DNA of 64,000 nt from Drosophila miranda (lineage: Eukaryota > Arthropoda > Insecta > Diptera > Drosophilidae): NCBI RefSeq assembly GCF_003369915.1, contig NC_046675.1, positions 17,360,001-17,424,000 on the forward strand. The letters are read 5' to 3'. The position numbers and the translations under genes are program-made. Positions within the stretch are counted from its first letter, which is position 1. The number at the start of each line of letters is the position of its first letter. Under the pieces are notes generated by a model. The model was given only the letters and a program-made list of their open reading frames with translations. It had not been told where the DNA came from and made no database searches. Shown here in pieces: positions 1 through 19,967 of the stretch.

Positions 1-2340
1 CTGAAGTCTGGCGCAGAACAAAAGTGGTACCCATCCCCAAGAAGAATGCAGACCCTACTTCCTTCCAAAACCATAGGCCAATTTGTTTGATTAACACGCT
101 GTTTAAATCCATAGAGGGGTTGATAAGGTTGAAGTTGGACGAGCACATAGCAAACTGTGACCTGCTGCCGGTCAGGTCCTATGCCTTCAGGAGAAACAGG
201 TCCACGGCTCTTTGCATCAACGACCTTATCAACAAAGTTCTGGCGCTGAAGGCGAGGGGTTGTCAGGTTGTCGCAGCTTGCCTAGATTTACAAAGAGCGT
301 TCGACTGCGTAAGAGTGGACACACTCGAGCACAGGATGAGGGATATGCGGTTCAATACAAGCCTCACGGCTTGGATCTCCAGCTTCCTTAACAGACGAAT
401 TCTCATAAAGGGCAAAAGCGAGGTAGAGGTGAACAGAGGTGTTAGCCAGGGTAGCTGTCTCAGCCCAACCCTTTTTAACCTTTACACAGCCGAACTACAT
501 GATATTAACAGTCATAACTGCTTACTGTTTCAGTATGCTGATGACTTTTTCATAGTTTGTTTTCATAAAGACGTATCCATTGCGAAAGGTGTGCTGGAAG
601 ACAGTATAGATAAGTTCGAAGAAAAATGCAATAGGCTAAACCTGTCATTCAATCCGGTGAAGTCTAAAGTGATTTACTTTAACAATCGTAGAGCTGCGCT
701 AAATATCTCGCATCAAGGAGTTGAGATCAGACAAGTAGAGCAGATCAAATACCTAGGCAGGACTATCTCAGCAAACAACTCAGCCTCTGGTCACATTGAT
801 CTGGCCATCTCGGAATCGAACAGAAACTGTGCGTTTCTCAGATTACTCAGTGGGTGTCACTATGGTATCAGCCCCAAAAGAGGGCTTATATTTTACAAGG
901 CATTTGTCAGAAGTAGGCTAGAGTACGCGTGCTCATCATTCTGCAACCTGTCCAAATCTGCCTTGGCCAAAATCAAATCCCACTGCAACCATCACCTCAG
1001 AAAGTCGCTGGGTCTGATAATCTGCACTCCCGTTCCTATCATATATCACATGGCAGGAGAACTTCCCCCGGGCTACAGGATGAGATTCCTGGCGGCGAAA
1101 GAGTTAGTTAAGGTGTTTGCATTTAATCTCCCAGCAAGTGAAACAGTGTCAGCAAATAGGGATTTAAACACGGGCTACGCTAAGGCATATCGGGAGTTTG
1201 GCAGCATAATAGATAGAGTTGAGGTTTTCGAGAACACAGCTTCATTTTGCACTAAAATTAGCTCCGACTTAGAATTTTTCAAGGGTTCTGCACCCAACAA
1301 GCACGCTATAGACCAGGCAGGTATCATGCTGCTCCACGGGGAAAAGAAGGATCAGCTGACAAAGGGTGGTTTTGAAATCTATTACACGGATGGGTCAGTC
1401 GCAGATGGGCATTCCAGCGCCGCTTTCCTGCACGATAGGACAGGTTTTTTAGATAGCTATTACACGCACAAAACCCTTTCCTCGTTGTCCGCCGAGCTCC
1501 TTGCTATCGAGAAGGCATTAGACCATGCTATTTTGTACAATTTTCCTCGTGTCGCGCTCCTAACAGACAGCAGAAACGGGGCCCTCATTCTGGCGAAGAA
1601 CATTCAGGATAACTCTATCGCCTACAAAATCAGAGAAAAGATCCAACAAAATCCACATCTTAGAACTGTAGAGGTTCACTACATTCCCGGACACGCTAAC
1701 ATCCCTCAGAACACTTCAGTTGACGCAGCAGCCAAAGAAGCCCACAGACGAGGAAAATACACAGTGGTTAAATGGAACCTTAAAGACGCTATGTGCGAAA
1801 TACACAGAATCTTAAAAGCAGAATGGGAGAGAGAATACGCCGAGTTTGCTAGTATCAAGCACCGAGGTTACTGCTCGCTTTTCCCCTCAACATCATCCAA
1901 ACCGTGGTTCCTAAATAAAACTAAGCTTAAAGCCATTGACGCTAAAAGAATCAACAGACTGCTTAGTGGTAACGCATTCGATAGGCACACTCTCGCCAAA
2001 GTGCATGTAGTTCCTAGTAACATATGTGATACATGCGATAGTATCGATAACGCCTCGCATTTTATTTTCAATTGTACAAAGTACAACACAACAAGGCAAA
2101 ACTTCCCATCTCTAAGAAAATATAATGATATTTACAAATTCTTTGAAAAAGAAAACATCAGCGCGTACCAAACACTAATTGACTTCATCGACGAAATTGA
2201 TGTAAAGCTATCAACAGTACTCCAACATCTTCTATTCTTTGACTTGGCAATTTCCACCTTCAAAAGGCGGGCGGCCAAATAATCCCACGCTACTCACGGG
2301 TAGCTTGGTAACTTAAATCCTAAAAAAAAAAAAAAAAAAA
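1..2340 (+). mobile_element. Non-LTR retrotransposon, 3' part (LOA/I-type), ending in poly(A)
   Basis: The block holds a reverse transcriptase/RNase H ORF, a short 3' UTR of about 40 bases and a pure A run at about 2322-2340. This is the expected 3' end of an element inserted by target-primed reverse transcription. The 5' part lies outside the window, so the target-site duplication cannot be checked. An RNase H domain after the RT excludes typical jockey, F or R1 elements and points to the I or LOA clades; LOA-clade elements such as bilbo and TRIM are known from obscura-group flies. The reading frame is uninterrupted, so the copy is young. It is on the same strand as CstF50 and ends 13 bp before its ATG. 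Confidence 0.9.
3..2282 (+). CDS. Retrotransposon ORF2: reverse transcriptase and RNase H, 5' truncated by window edge
   Basis: The frame is open from base 3, so the protein starts before the window. Early residues read K-V-V-P-I-P-K-K then N-H-R-P-I-C-L, a typical RT fingers region of non-LTR elements. The catalytic box F-Q-Y-A-D-D-F lies at 528-548, followed by the I-K-Y-L-G-R-T motif. An RNase H domain follows: Y-Y-T-D-G-S at 1380-1397, then an acidic E-L-L-A-I-E block, L-L-T-D-S-R, and an I-P-G-H-A-N motif with a downstream Asp, so all expected catalytic acids are present. Near the C terminus a C-x2-C-x8-H-x4-C motif resembles the zinc-binding tail of other such ORF2 proteins. The upstream endonuclease domain is not in view. 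The protein copies element RNA into DNA at a nicked target. No stop or frameshift is seen in 759 codons. Confidence 0.92.
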   Translation, partial: EVWRRTKVVPIPKKNADPTSFQNHRPICLINTLFKSIEGLIRLKLDEHIANCDLLPVRSYAFRRNRSTALCINDLINKVLALKARGCQVVAACLDLQRAFDCVRVDTLEHRMRDMRFNTSLTAWISSFLNRRILIKGKSEVEVNRGVSQGSCLSPTLFNLYTAELHDINSHNCLLFQYADDFFIVCFHKDVSIAKGVLEDSIDKFEEKCNRLNLSFNPVKSKVIYFNNRRAALNISHQGVEIRQVEQIKYLGRTISANNSASGHIDLAISESNRNCAFLRLLSGCHYGISPKRGLIFYKAFVRSRLEYACSSFCNLSKSALAKIKSHCNHHLRKSLGLIICTPVPIIYHMAGELPPGYRMRFLAAKELVKVFAFNLPASETVSANRDLNTGYAKAYREFGSIIDRVEVFENTASFCTKISSDLEFFKGSAPNKHAIDQAGIMLLHGEKKDQLTKGGFEIYYTDGSVADGHSSAAFLHDRTGFLDSYYTHKTLSSLSAELLAIEKALDHAILYNFPRVALLTDSRNGALILAKNIQDNSIAYKIREKIQQNPHLRTVEVHYIPGHANIPQNTSVDAAAKEAHRRGKYTVVKWNLKDAMCEIHRILKAEWEREYAEFASIKHRGYCSLFPSTSSKPWFLNKTKLKAIDAKRINRLLSGNAFDRHTLAKVHVVPSNICDTCDSIDNASHFIFNCTKYNTTRQNFPSLRKYNDIYKFFEKENISAYQTLIDFIDEIDVKLSTVLQHLLFFDLAISTFKRRAAK

Positions 2341-2353
2341 TCAAACCGGTACA

Positions 2354-3759
2354 ATGCGCGATGAAATATTGGATCCCAAGAATCTGGTTAAGAACCGGGA
2401 AATACTGTACCGACTGATGATAAGGTAAGCTTGTGTGTTTGCAGACCAGAACCCTCAATTATCCTATATTTCATATTGCAGCCAGCTGATGTACGATGGC
2501 TTGGAGAAGTTCGCCATGGAGCTGTCGATGCTGGTCAAGGCAGATCAGTGCGCCCCGAGCGAGCGACTGCTGCATGTGATGATATCCGGAATGCAGACAT
2601 TGTCCGACAAGGAGAAACTCAATTCCGACGACGTCCTGCCTGGCATAGATCTCGAGTTTGAGCCCGAAGCATCCGCCCTGGCGCCGGAGCCGCACTCCTA
2701 TGAAACGGCCTACGTGACGTCCCACAAGCATGCTTGCCGTGCCGGCGCCTTCAGTTACGACGGCTCTCTGGTGGCCACCGGCAGTGTGGATGCCAGCATC
2801 AAGATTTTGGATGTGGAGCGTATGCTGGCCAAGTCTGCGCCAGACGAATGTGAGCCGGGTCGCGAGCAACAGGGTCATCCGGTTATACGCACCCTGTATG
2901 ACCACACCGATGAGGTGTCCTATCTGGAGTTTCATCCCAAGGAGCACATCCTGGCATCGGCATCGCGTGATGGCACTGTCAAACTGTTTGACATCGCCAA
3001 GCCATCGGTAAAGAAGGCCCACAAAGTATTTACCGACTGTGAGCCGGTTTTGTGTCTGTCGTTTCATCCCACTGGCGACTACATAGCCATCGGCACGGAG
3101 CACAATGTTCTGCGTGTGTACGATGTGCACACCACGCAGTGTTTCGTTAGCGCTATTCCCTCGCAGCAGCATAAGGCCGGGGTCACGTGTGTGAAGTATT
3201 CGCCCACAGCCAAATTATATGCGACGGGCAGCTATGATGGCGACATCAAGGTCTGGGATGGCATCAGTGGCCGTTGCATCAACACCATTGCCGAGGCCCA
3301 TGGCGGGGCGGCCATTTGCTCCCTGCAATTCACACGAAACGGCAAGGTAAGTGTTGGCCATGACCCTGGGACACCATTCCTTCTTATCCAAGCGCTATTC
3401 TCGATTTCATTCCATTCCAGTATCTGCTATCTTCGGGCATGGATTCGCTTGTCTACCTGTGGGAGCTCTGCACCAGTCGACCCATACAAACGTACACGGG
3501 CGCCGGCACCACCGGCAAGCAGGAGAACCAAACCGAGGCCGTCTTTAACCACACCGAGGACTATGTCCTCTTTCCCGACGAGGCAACGACATCTCTGTGC
3601 TCCTGGAATTCGCGCAACGGCTGTAGGCTAACGCTCAACTCTCTGGGCCACAACGGACCTGTACGCTACATCACCCATTCGCCCAATTCGCCCGCGTTCC
3701 TAACCTGCTCCGATGACTTTCGTGCACGCTTCTGGTATCGGAGGGCCACCAATCAATAA
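2354..3759 (+). CDS. CstF50: CstF50, cleavage stimulation factor 50 kDa subunit (WD40)
   Basis: Three coding exons: 2354-2424, 2482-3346 and 3421-3759, with GT-AG introns of 57 and 74 bp. They give 424 aa, which I recall as the length of the D. melanogaster protein. CstF50 is the CSTF1-type subunit of the nuclear cleavage stimulation factor, which with CstF64 and CstF77 binds the downstream element in mRNA 3'-end formation. The N-terminal region (about residues 1-70) is the predicted dimerisation domain. Seven WD40 repeats follow, with clear blade ends such as [28 protein letters not shown] and a final F-R-A-R-F-W-Y. The first intron splits a Ser codon (AG|C). The gene faces ttk tail to tail, the arrangement I recall from D. 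melanogaster 100D. Oddity: a retrotransposon poly(A) tail ends 13 bp before the start codon, so the normal 5' UTR and promoter are displaced. Confidence 0.96.
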
Positions 3760-3795
3760 TTTTTACCATAGAAAGTGGAAGAAATTTCGGAAAAA

Positions 3796-3801
3796 AATAA
3801 A
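3796..3801 (+). terminator. CstF50 poly(A) signal AATAAA
   Basis: Canonical AATAAA 37 bases after the CstF50 stop codon, giving a very short 3' UTR. Confidence 0.75.
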
Positions 3802-4044
3802 CTATTTAAGAATGAAAACTACTCGCAATTTGAATGACTAATTTTCCTCGAATATTAGTATAAGATGAATTATTCGGTAACATGTGTCGCGCGTCATGCA
3901 GCAGCGCCCATCGGTCGGTTGGGCGAAGGGCTGTGTTTCTGTCGTAAAGGCTACTCAATGGTCCAGTCATTGCATATAAACGTTCAATGTAATTAAAAGC
4001 AAAACAAAAAAATCAGATGTAGCATCTTTGGTGTAGTATCATCG

Positions 4045-5141
4045 GTTATTTTTAGTAAAATTCTCTTTATTTTATGAACTCCTTCAAGTGTCTCTCCATG
4101 AATCGAATCGTAAGCCTAGACTCCACTCTCGCGTCTTGATCTGTAATATCTGTAATAGTATAATATCTATCGGATTGAGCGCATTGTAAGTTGTAAGTCG
4201 TAATGGTTGCCATTTAAGTAAATTGTTTATGTGACAATACAAGTAATTGACAGACAGAGATCCCACTCCACCTCGAAATTGGCTTTTTCGTCGTATAAAT
4301 ATCAGTTCAGTTCAGATTTCTTCTTCACTGGGAAGTCCTTTGCGCATTTTGTTGTACATTGGAACATGCCTTATAGTCTAGTTCTATATCCTAATTAAGT
4401 AGTCGATAATTAAGTTTACAACATTTTTGGCGGGGCCGCAGAAACGCCAGCTCCTTCCGTGGCGCGGACCCCTTTACCAATTCATTTTGATAATTGCACA
4501 AATAGCCAATACATTTGATTTCATTTCATCTTGTTGCCAAGGATATGAACAAAATTATACTACGGGGACTTTGAGTATTAAACAAATCTACATACATACT
4601 ATATATAAATGTATATGCTATATATGTACAACAAAAACAAAAAGTATGCTAAAATAAAACAAAAGTTTACAAATTAAAAAAAAGGTTCAACAAAATCACA
4701 AAAAGAAAAGAAAAAGTTCTAAAAGTCCTTTCCCACCCCCATTAGGAAGGGGTTCGGTTCGGATCGGTTCTATTCGAACTCTGTAAATTGTTTAAAATTA
4801 AAGCCGAAAGTCATTAGAGTTCACTGAACTGTGCGCGCACAATGGCAGGTGGGTTACGTTCTTCCCGCTTGCCAGCTTGGGCCCAAGGATTAGCATTCTT
4901 ACAGGCTAAAAATACACTAGATTAAGAGTGTTACTTAATTTTAAGGCTATCTGGACGGAGCACGTAGTATTACGAGTAGTGTTGTAGCTTAGTATTGCTT
5001 TAATTTAACTAACAATCCGGTTGAGTGTTTTTGTTTGCTTATCTTTAACCCTATCAAGTATTCTACAGTTGAGAGACCTCGCTTTAAGGTGCGTTCTGTG
5101 TGTGTGCGTTAGCGTTAAGTGGGGATCCCTTTCCAAAGTCT
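4045..5141 (-). other. ttk: Probable 3' UTR of the Ttk88 transcript
   Basis: AT-rich noncoding sequence between the Ttk88 stop codon and the candidate poly(A) signal at 4066-4071. No ORF on either strand looks coding. It contains A-rich runs around 4660-4720. The interval between this end and the CstF50 poly(A) site is only about 250 bp, so the two convergent transcripts end close together. Confidence 0.6.
4066..4071 (-). terminator. Candidate distal poly(A) signal of ttk (Ttk88 mRNA)
   Basis: TTTATT on the plus strand is AATAAA on the minus strand. It is the first canonical signal found when walking out from the facing CstF50 end, and would give the Ttk88 transcript a 3' UTR of about 1.1 kb. 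Nearer signals could also be used. Confidence 0.5.
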
Positions 5142-12907
<7,766 letters not shown>

Positions 12908-15900
12908 TTGGAAGCCGTTGTGGTTGCGGTGATCCCTTTTGCTAGTTGATTGATTGGATTTGGACGGGATGACGCTGTCTGGATACCCTATATAGTGCTC
13001 TTCATTCAATTGTTAGCCGTAGCATGGGTTTCATCTAATGTCCTTAGCACTCGTCCTGCTTCCTGACAATCGTTTGAATGTACGGAACATATATTCCAGG
13101 GCGTGCTGTAATCAAACGGAACACACGCACACTCAAGTTAGTTTTAGGTTTAAGGATCCTGCTATCAGATGTACATATGTATGTTGTTCAAGGACATTCC
13201 ATTGCCCCTCCCCAGCCCGTGTGTGTGTCTTCCAGTTAGATCTGAGAGTTTTCCCCGTCCCCCGCATGGGAGCGGGCTCCGTAAATTACTCGCAAGTGCA
13301 AACAAAATTTAATTTAAGAGACGACCCTGCGGGTCAAACTGTTCCCCACCCCGAGCCCCCCTTCGAACATTATGCAGGCCATTCATTGCCGGGGCGATGG
13401 CGATGGCGCTGGCGCTGGCGACGGCAGTCAGGAAAACTAAATGAGGAAATCTAAATGGAAATTTCAAATGTGTTTCAAATGGGCAGCAAATTACAACAGC
13501 AACAAAAAATCCCGAAACCCCACCACAAACACGCACTGATCGACAGAGAGTATGAAGAAGAAGAGAGCCGCGAGCGGGGGACGGGAGACGGCGGACGGGA
13601 CGGTCTGTGAGAGTGAATGGGGATGTGTGGCTGTGTGTGTGTGGAAATGGGACAACGACGCGGCAACAGAAACAGTTGCCTGTAGAAGCATGCTTGTGTG
13701 TGTGTTTGACTTGAAAACTTGCCAAAGGGCGTGTGCGTGTGTGTGTGTGACAGAAGAAGCAGAGCGAAGAGTAGACAGAAGAGGAAGGCAGAGAACGGAG
13801 TGAATAGGAGAGCAACAACAAAAAGAGGAAGAAGAGGAAGCAGAACGGAGCAGAGCAGCAACAGACACGTAGACGACAAAATGGAAAAACTTTACGCCTG
13901 CCATAAAAAAAAATGAACTAAGAAGCCCAAAGTCGCTCTCACGACTTGAAGATACCCTACGCTAACTAGGAATCCTTGGAGTTTCAGTCTTAAGCACAAT
14001 TATGGCTGTCACAATTAACCGATTAGCTATGAGTATAAAGGTTTTTGGTGTACCAGTAGATCATCAATTTTGCCTCAATTGGAGGAAGCAGAAAATGTAC
14101 CTTAGTTCCATTAGTTTCTAAAAGTGTTCAAAGATCCAGATATATCCATGGATTAACAGAGTCTTGTTGTGGTGCTGATCGGAAATGTTATCTTGTTAAA
14201 GAACACAATCTACCCTCGGTTCAGTAAAAGTACCTGGCAACACCACACACAGGCATTCAGACAAACAAAACCAAACTGGAACACAATCCCCCAATCATCC
14301 ATCTAGAAATGGTTGTGGAAAGTCATGAAATTCCGTTGGCATGGATCCACTTATCACTTTCTGACTTTCTGTTGGCTGCGCTGCTCTTTGCTGTTCCGCC
14401 CTCTTTCGTATTCCAAATACGTATTCCAACAAAAACATCCTTGGGCGAACGAAATCATGAGAAGGAAACGGACGGAACGAAACGAAACGAAGCGTAGACA
14501 GTAACGCATGCAAACAAAGTTGTCGTTTGTTGTCTTCGTTTTTCGTCTCCGGGGATCGGATCCCCTCTCCGTTGCTGAGGAGAATGCGCGGCACTTGCTA
14601 AATATTTGCCAAACCACCAGACCAGACCAGACCCGACCCGACCAGACCGCCCGCCCGCAAGTGCGCGCGCTCTTTCTTATCTTATCGGGGCCGCCTGTAC
14701 GCTTTAATTGAAAATCATTTCAGTTCCAGTTCCCATTCCCATTCCGAGCCGATCCTCCTTTTTAGCTCCTCCGATCGCACAGAGAGAGGGTCACACTGTT
14801 TGATTTTTTCTTTTCACTTTCTGTTCTTCTTGGGTCCCACTATTTTGCTTGGATTTTTTGCTTTGCACTTTTTGTGATCGTTTGTTTTCATCTTGTGTCT
14901 GCGCTGCACTTGTTCAAATCAATTGAGGGGGCAGAACCATTCAATACCCGTAGAGCGGGAGAGACAGAGATATCGAATAGACACACACACACTCACGCCC
15001 ATGCACACAGTCACTGGGGCTTTTGCAAACAGTTATTAGTTATTAGAGGAGCTTTACGAAAAAGCTTTTGTCGCTCAAGAGCAAAGAAATGTTCAAGAGA
15101 GCGGGCGCGCACACGATCACATAAATATACTTTATATATGTATATATTTTTTTTCTTCTTATTCATGGTTAGATTTTTAATGGAATTGTATTGTTTTCAG
15201 TTTGTTTTCGCCGTGCCGTGCCGTGCCTCTGCGGCACGCACTAGTCTTTCCGTTTACCGTTGCGTTTTCTTACTTTGCAGAATTAAATTTTACTTAATTC
15301 TGTCCGCAATTTCGGTTTCAGTTCCACAGAGTGAACCCGTCCTCACTCGTTCAAAACTCGCGCACGAATGAGTAAGTCAAAGTCCTCGACGCAGGAAGTC
15401 GACTGCGCAGCGGCACACACACACACAGACGTACACTGGCCTCTGCCTCAGTCAGTCACGTCGTCTGCTCACACGGACACTCTGCGCCTGATAAGAGTGG
15501 CGGCGGCGGAGGCCCTGGTCGTCGTTCTAGGGGTGGGCGGCACGGCACGGTACGGTTCTGCCTGCCTGCGGCAGAGAGGAGATCACTTTACAGACGGAAA
15601 AAAAAGCAGAGGGAAACATGCGCTTATTTTTACACCCCTTTTGACACACACACAAACACACAGTCGCATAGGGGTAGAGGGAGACGGATTCAATTAATAT
15701 TCCACAATAGTAAGCACCTTTCTTTTTTTTGTTTGTTAATATTTTCTCCTTTTGCTGACGCCTGCAGTTTTTTTGCCTTTCCTTTTCTTTTGTTTAATTT
15801 TAGTTTTTTTTCTGCTTGGTTTTTTGTATTTCCAAATTTCCAAGTGGAAATTTTCACAACTCAGGCGGTGAGAGCAGCGTTAGAGAGAGAAGGAGAATGA

Positions 15901-17470
15901 CGAACAGGGAGAGCGGTGGAGGAGGAGGGTGATGCGATCATACCGAACCGCAATCCGCACGAACGAAAAACGAAACGAAACACTTTTGCCGCACGTCAAA
16001 TTTCGTCCGTCCCGGTTGAATCCAAAATGTGAATGAGCGATCCTCGGGCTCCCAAGCTCGAAACGACCACGTCCACGAACCGTCGTCGCTGTCGTCGTCG
16101 TCGTCGTCATCGCTGTCGCGGCCCCACACTCGCAAACACACACACACACTTCAGCAAACACACACTAATGCAAACGCGTACACATTGCCGACAATCCTAC
16201 ATCCGTCGAGGCGAGGCAGCGCTGCCAGCGCGCTCACAAAAGGAATGAGCACACACACACACATACACACACCCATACAAGAGTCACACACTACATTCAC
16301 AGAAACAGGCATAGGGCTGCCTGCCTGCTGGTGCTGCTGATGACTTTGTAGACTTTTCACTGGGTCCCGTCCCCAAGTCTCCACAGAAAAACTGTTGCCG
16401 TTCTCTTACTCACTCTCCTGCGCTGCGCTCTCTCACACCACGACACGATCTCTCACGCTGCTCTCCTCCGCTGTTGCCGCGCTGCTTGCGCCTTTGACTT
16501 TTTGAATTTTTAATTTCCTTTACACGCGACGGCGAGAGAGAGGGGAAAAAGAGGAAGGGGCAGGCGGGCAGGCATGGGTCTCGGTCTCGGGGCTGTTGCT
16601 TTGCTGTTTTGAGTGAGGGACGGGCCAAGAGCGTTGACGAAACGGGGTTAAAATGAAAAACATGATGGGGGGGAAAAAGCTAGGAAAAAACCACAGTAAC
16701 AAAAAATACAGCTTTTGGGTGCGCGCAGCAGCCTCGTAGCTTCCATCTGTAAGTGTATATTTGTATATTTGTTTGTGTGTGTGTGTAAGGGCATTAGGCG
16801 GCATTTGGGTTGGGTTGGGCCTGGTTATTGGGGTTGGGCGCCTGGGCGCTGCCTTTTTTCAAATTGGATTTTTCCCCCGACATCGAGGAAAAACATGTGG
16901 AAACTTGAGCCAGACCCAGTCCCAGCGATCGCTACGAGTGACGAGTGTGTGTGCTTGTGTGTGCAAAGGAGCGTCTGTCTGAATGTGTGTGATGGGATTA
17001 CGTAAGCAACTGTAACAAGTAACTTCTACAAGTGGGAAGCGGCGGCATCGTCGTCTCCAATTGGAGTCGAAGTCCTATGCACGAAGTGAGCTTTGGGGCA
17101 AAGTTCTGTTCTATTCTCTACACTTTACTTTATGTAGCTTTTATCCTCTACACCTTTGTTGGGGTTTTTTGTTGTTGTTTTTGTTTATTATTACTATCCC
17201 CTACCCCTACAACGGAAACGATCGTTTCGCCTAATAGGCTCTCACACACACATACACACACACACCAGGTGAAATAGTGAGAGAGAGACAGAGACAGACA
17301 TAACTACAACTACAACAATAAGGTAGTCACTGAATCGTAAATTCCTGTTGCTAGCTCTGCCTCAGTCGCAGTCGCTGTCGCTGCCGCTGCCGCTGCCTCT
17401 GCTGCTGTTGTTGTTTGCCTTGCCCTATTGCGTGTTGTTGGTTGGTCGCTGCGCCTGTGTGCCGCTTTTC
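12908..17470 (-). other. Noncoding DNA upstream of the ttk coding region
   Basis: It probably contains ttk 5' UTR sequence next to the start codon, then intron or promoter DNA. Open frames here are low-complexity and overlap on both strands. Visible features are (CA)n tracts near 14985, 15415, 16140 and 16250, a (CCAGA)n run at 14616-14648, a CGTCGT triplet run near 16081-16110 and a GC-rich (GGCGAT)-like run near 13395-13420. I could not place a 5' UTR splice site or promoter with confidence. Confidence 0.6.
14616..14648. repeat. (ACCAG/ACCCG)n pentanucleotide microsatellite
   Basis: About six imperfect five-base units, followed by a (CCCG)-like run. Confidence 0.85.
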
Positions 17471-17890
17471 TATACCCTTGCCTTGAGGGTATTCCTATTC
17501 CGACCAGATGTTGGCAAAACGCTGTAAAAGGAAGCATTTCCATGTCCATGATATTGATAGACATGTCCTTTTGTGCACCTGTCTCTGTTAAGGAAAAAAG
17601 TTACTCAATGTTGATGATTTATGGAAAAAACTTCGCAGAGATCAACACTATTGCAGCATAAAGATCGTTCTTAAATGAATTTAAAACGAAAAGGATTCTA
17701 ATCTGATTCATAGTGACGAAGTTTGCACGAAAAATCTCTTTGAATTCGAAAATAATCCTAATCGTTGTAATAAAAGCAGTCCTGAATATAAATTACAATT
17801 CGAACACGAACATTGATCCAACATCCAATCTGCAAGGGTATCTAAAGCTTCGGACCCCGAGGGGCTAGCCTTCCTTTCTGGTTTTTTTTT
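17471..17890. mobile_element. Decayed INE-1/DINE-1-like element
   Basis: The left edge reads TATACCCTTGC...GAGGGTATT. The right edge reads TCTGCAAGGGTATC, then AAGCTTCGG and a CCTTCCTTTCTGG-T(n) tail. Both ends resemble the termini of the common Drosophila repeat with TATACCC ends and an AACTTCGG-type tail. The 330 bp between them are AT-rich with no ORF. The family name is from memory and unverified. Confidence 0.55.
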
Positions 17891-19967
17891 TGTGGAGCTT
17901 TGCCACGAACGATCGCTGTCTGTGGCTTCGGTGCGACTCCGATTCCGATGATTCCGACGACTGCTGTGGGGCGCTGTGTGGCTGTGGGGCTTTGGGGCTG
18001 TGGCTGTGGCTTGGTGGTGGCCATTGTTGCCGTTCGTTCGTTCTACTTAGTCGCTGGTCTAATACGTATAACATCTAACCACTCTATCTACGCTCTATGA
18101 CTTCCTCTCTACACCACTCTCCACATGCATAGGCTGCTGGCGGCTGGCGGCTGGCGGCTGTTGCTGTTGCTCCTCTCCTGCTTGAATTTTTTATCAGCAA
18201 AAAAAAAAGAAGTTACAACAATAGATGCCCATCCCCCAGCCCTGGCCCCGGCCCCTGCCCCTGCCACTGCCATTGCCACAGTGTATGTGTTTGTGTGTGG
18301 TAGTATTAAGTAAAACTGCGGAGGCTGAAAGTATAATCGGTGACAGGGGCCCCCACAAATTAACGCCGCCGCCTGAAGATGACGATGTTGAAATTTGTTG
18401 TTGGACGGCAGTGAAAACGGAATGTTTACACTAGGAATGGGAATCCGCTCATTTTGGGGGGGATAGAAATACATAGAAGAAACGCTTGATCGAGGATGAT
18501 CAATTATATCGAATGATGTTTTGGATATTCAATAAAAATAGTTTATGTGAAAGATTTTGTTGAAAGTATAGATCCTTTTACGAGCAAAACTCTATTGATG
18601 GATTGTGGATTATTTGGCTTAACTTTCAGTTCATTTATTTAAATTACTAATAATATAATAAACATTAAAATAAAGCTCGATGATCGATTTTCTGGATATC
18701 ATTTTCCATGCATCTCAGAGGACTAATACCATGTTCTCATAACATTTGTGGGCCCAATACCATCGCTCCTATCCTTAGGAAGAACATCAGTAAGGCAATC
18801 TAAAGGACACAGATCTTTTATTGTGATTTTTTGGTTAAGATCCTCTAATTAAGGTAGAACCTAGGAAATCTTTGAAAATCTGGCCAAAGGATCCTCTCAA
18901 TCGTATCACTTTCTCTCTATCTGATATTCCTTCTTTAACAGAATCCTATCCTTAGTTTCTATCTTGGCCTCCTCTTCATGAGGTGCATCTTTGTCGTTTT
19001 GTTGGTGACGGATTGCCAATGGATTACTCAATATCTTCGGCTCTAAGTGGGTTTCTGGCTCTAGCTCTAGCCGTATTTTTTTTTTTTATTGATGTGGTTG
19101 TCTGTCTGTAAGTTTGTCGCGGTTGTCGCGCGGTGGTGGACTTGTCATTGTGGGGGGACCCTGCCTTGGGGCATGTCCGTGTGTGTGCGTGACACTCTGC
19201 CCATGTGGCGCGGCGGTGCGGCGGTGCGGCGTGGCCCACACATATTCGCCCCCACAAAAAACGAGAGCTTGAGAGCGAATCGAGCGCCCCACAGCAGTAG
19301 CCTGGGATTGCGGCATGGCATGGCATGCGTGTCTCTGCCTCTGTCACGCTCTGTCTCTCTCTCTCTCGCTCTCTGTGTTTCTATCTCTGTTGCCCGCTCT
19401 TTGAGCAGGAGAAATAGAGAGAGCCAGCCAGCCAGCCCAGCCGTTCTCTCAGCGTTTGTTTGATTTCCTACAGCGCTATTTACTGTGTAAATACCAATAG
19501 AGATCGGACGGAGAGACGTTAGGAGAGCGTAACTGTGTGTGTGTATTTGTGTGCTGGTTTCCTGCATCTGTGTGTATCTGTGTGTGGCAGCCAACTGTTG
19601 ATGACTGACTAACTGGTGCTCGGTGGCCGGATTCTGCTGCTGCTGCTGCTGCTGCCGTTGCTGCCATCGCGCGGAAACAGGTATCGCAGGTTGGCACCAA
19701 ACACATGTTCCTCCCCTCCGTATCTCCCTCCCGCCCTGTAACCCTCCCAGCCTGCGCCAGCACTGCGCCCAGCGCCTCTTTCCTGCCGCTACCGCTTTGG
19801 GGCCGCATCGTCTCGGCCCGCTAGCCGCCAACTGTTTTCCAAGTCTCACCTCACCTCACTCCACTCCACCCCGTCCCCGTTTCTATGACTTTTCTAATGC
19901 TTCCTCTGTTTTGCTGCTTGGCCGTGTGTGCTTCTCCTTTGCGGCCGACAGCGACGACAAATTGTGG
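17891..19967. other. Noncoding, microsatellite- and AT-rich segments
   Basis: GC-rich low-complexity DNA (17.9-18.4 kb, 19.0-19.9 kb) flanks an AT-rich stretch at 18.47-19.0 kb that may be an old repeat. No coding sequence is supported; the 234-residue minus-strand frame at 19145-19849 is low-complexity. Confidence 0.55.

Noticed and set aside
13007..13009. In-frame upstream ATG that would add 34 residues to ttk
   Set aside because: The known Ttk N terminus is M-K-M-A-S-Q, and the added residues have no BTB-like conservation. They probably translate 5' UTR.
19145..19849. Minus-strand 234-residue frame
   Set aside because: Contains Gln, Arg/Glu and Thr/His runs from (CTG)n, (CT)n and (GT)n tracts only.
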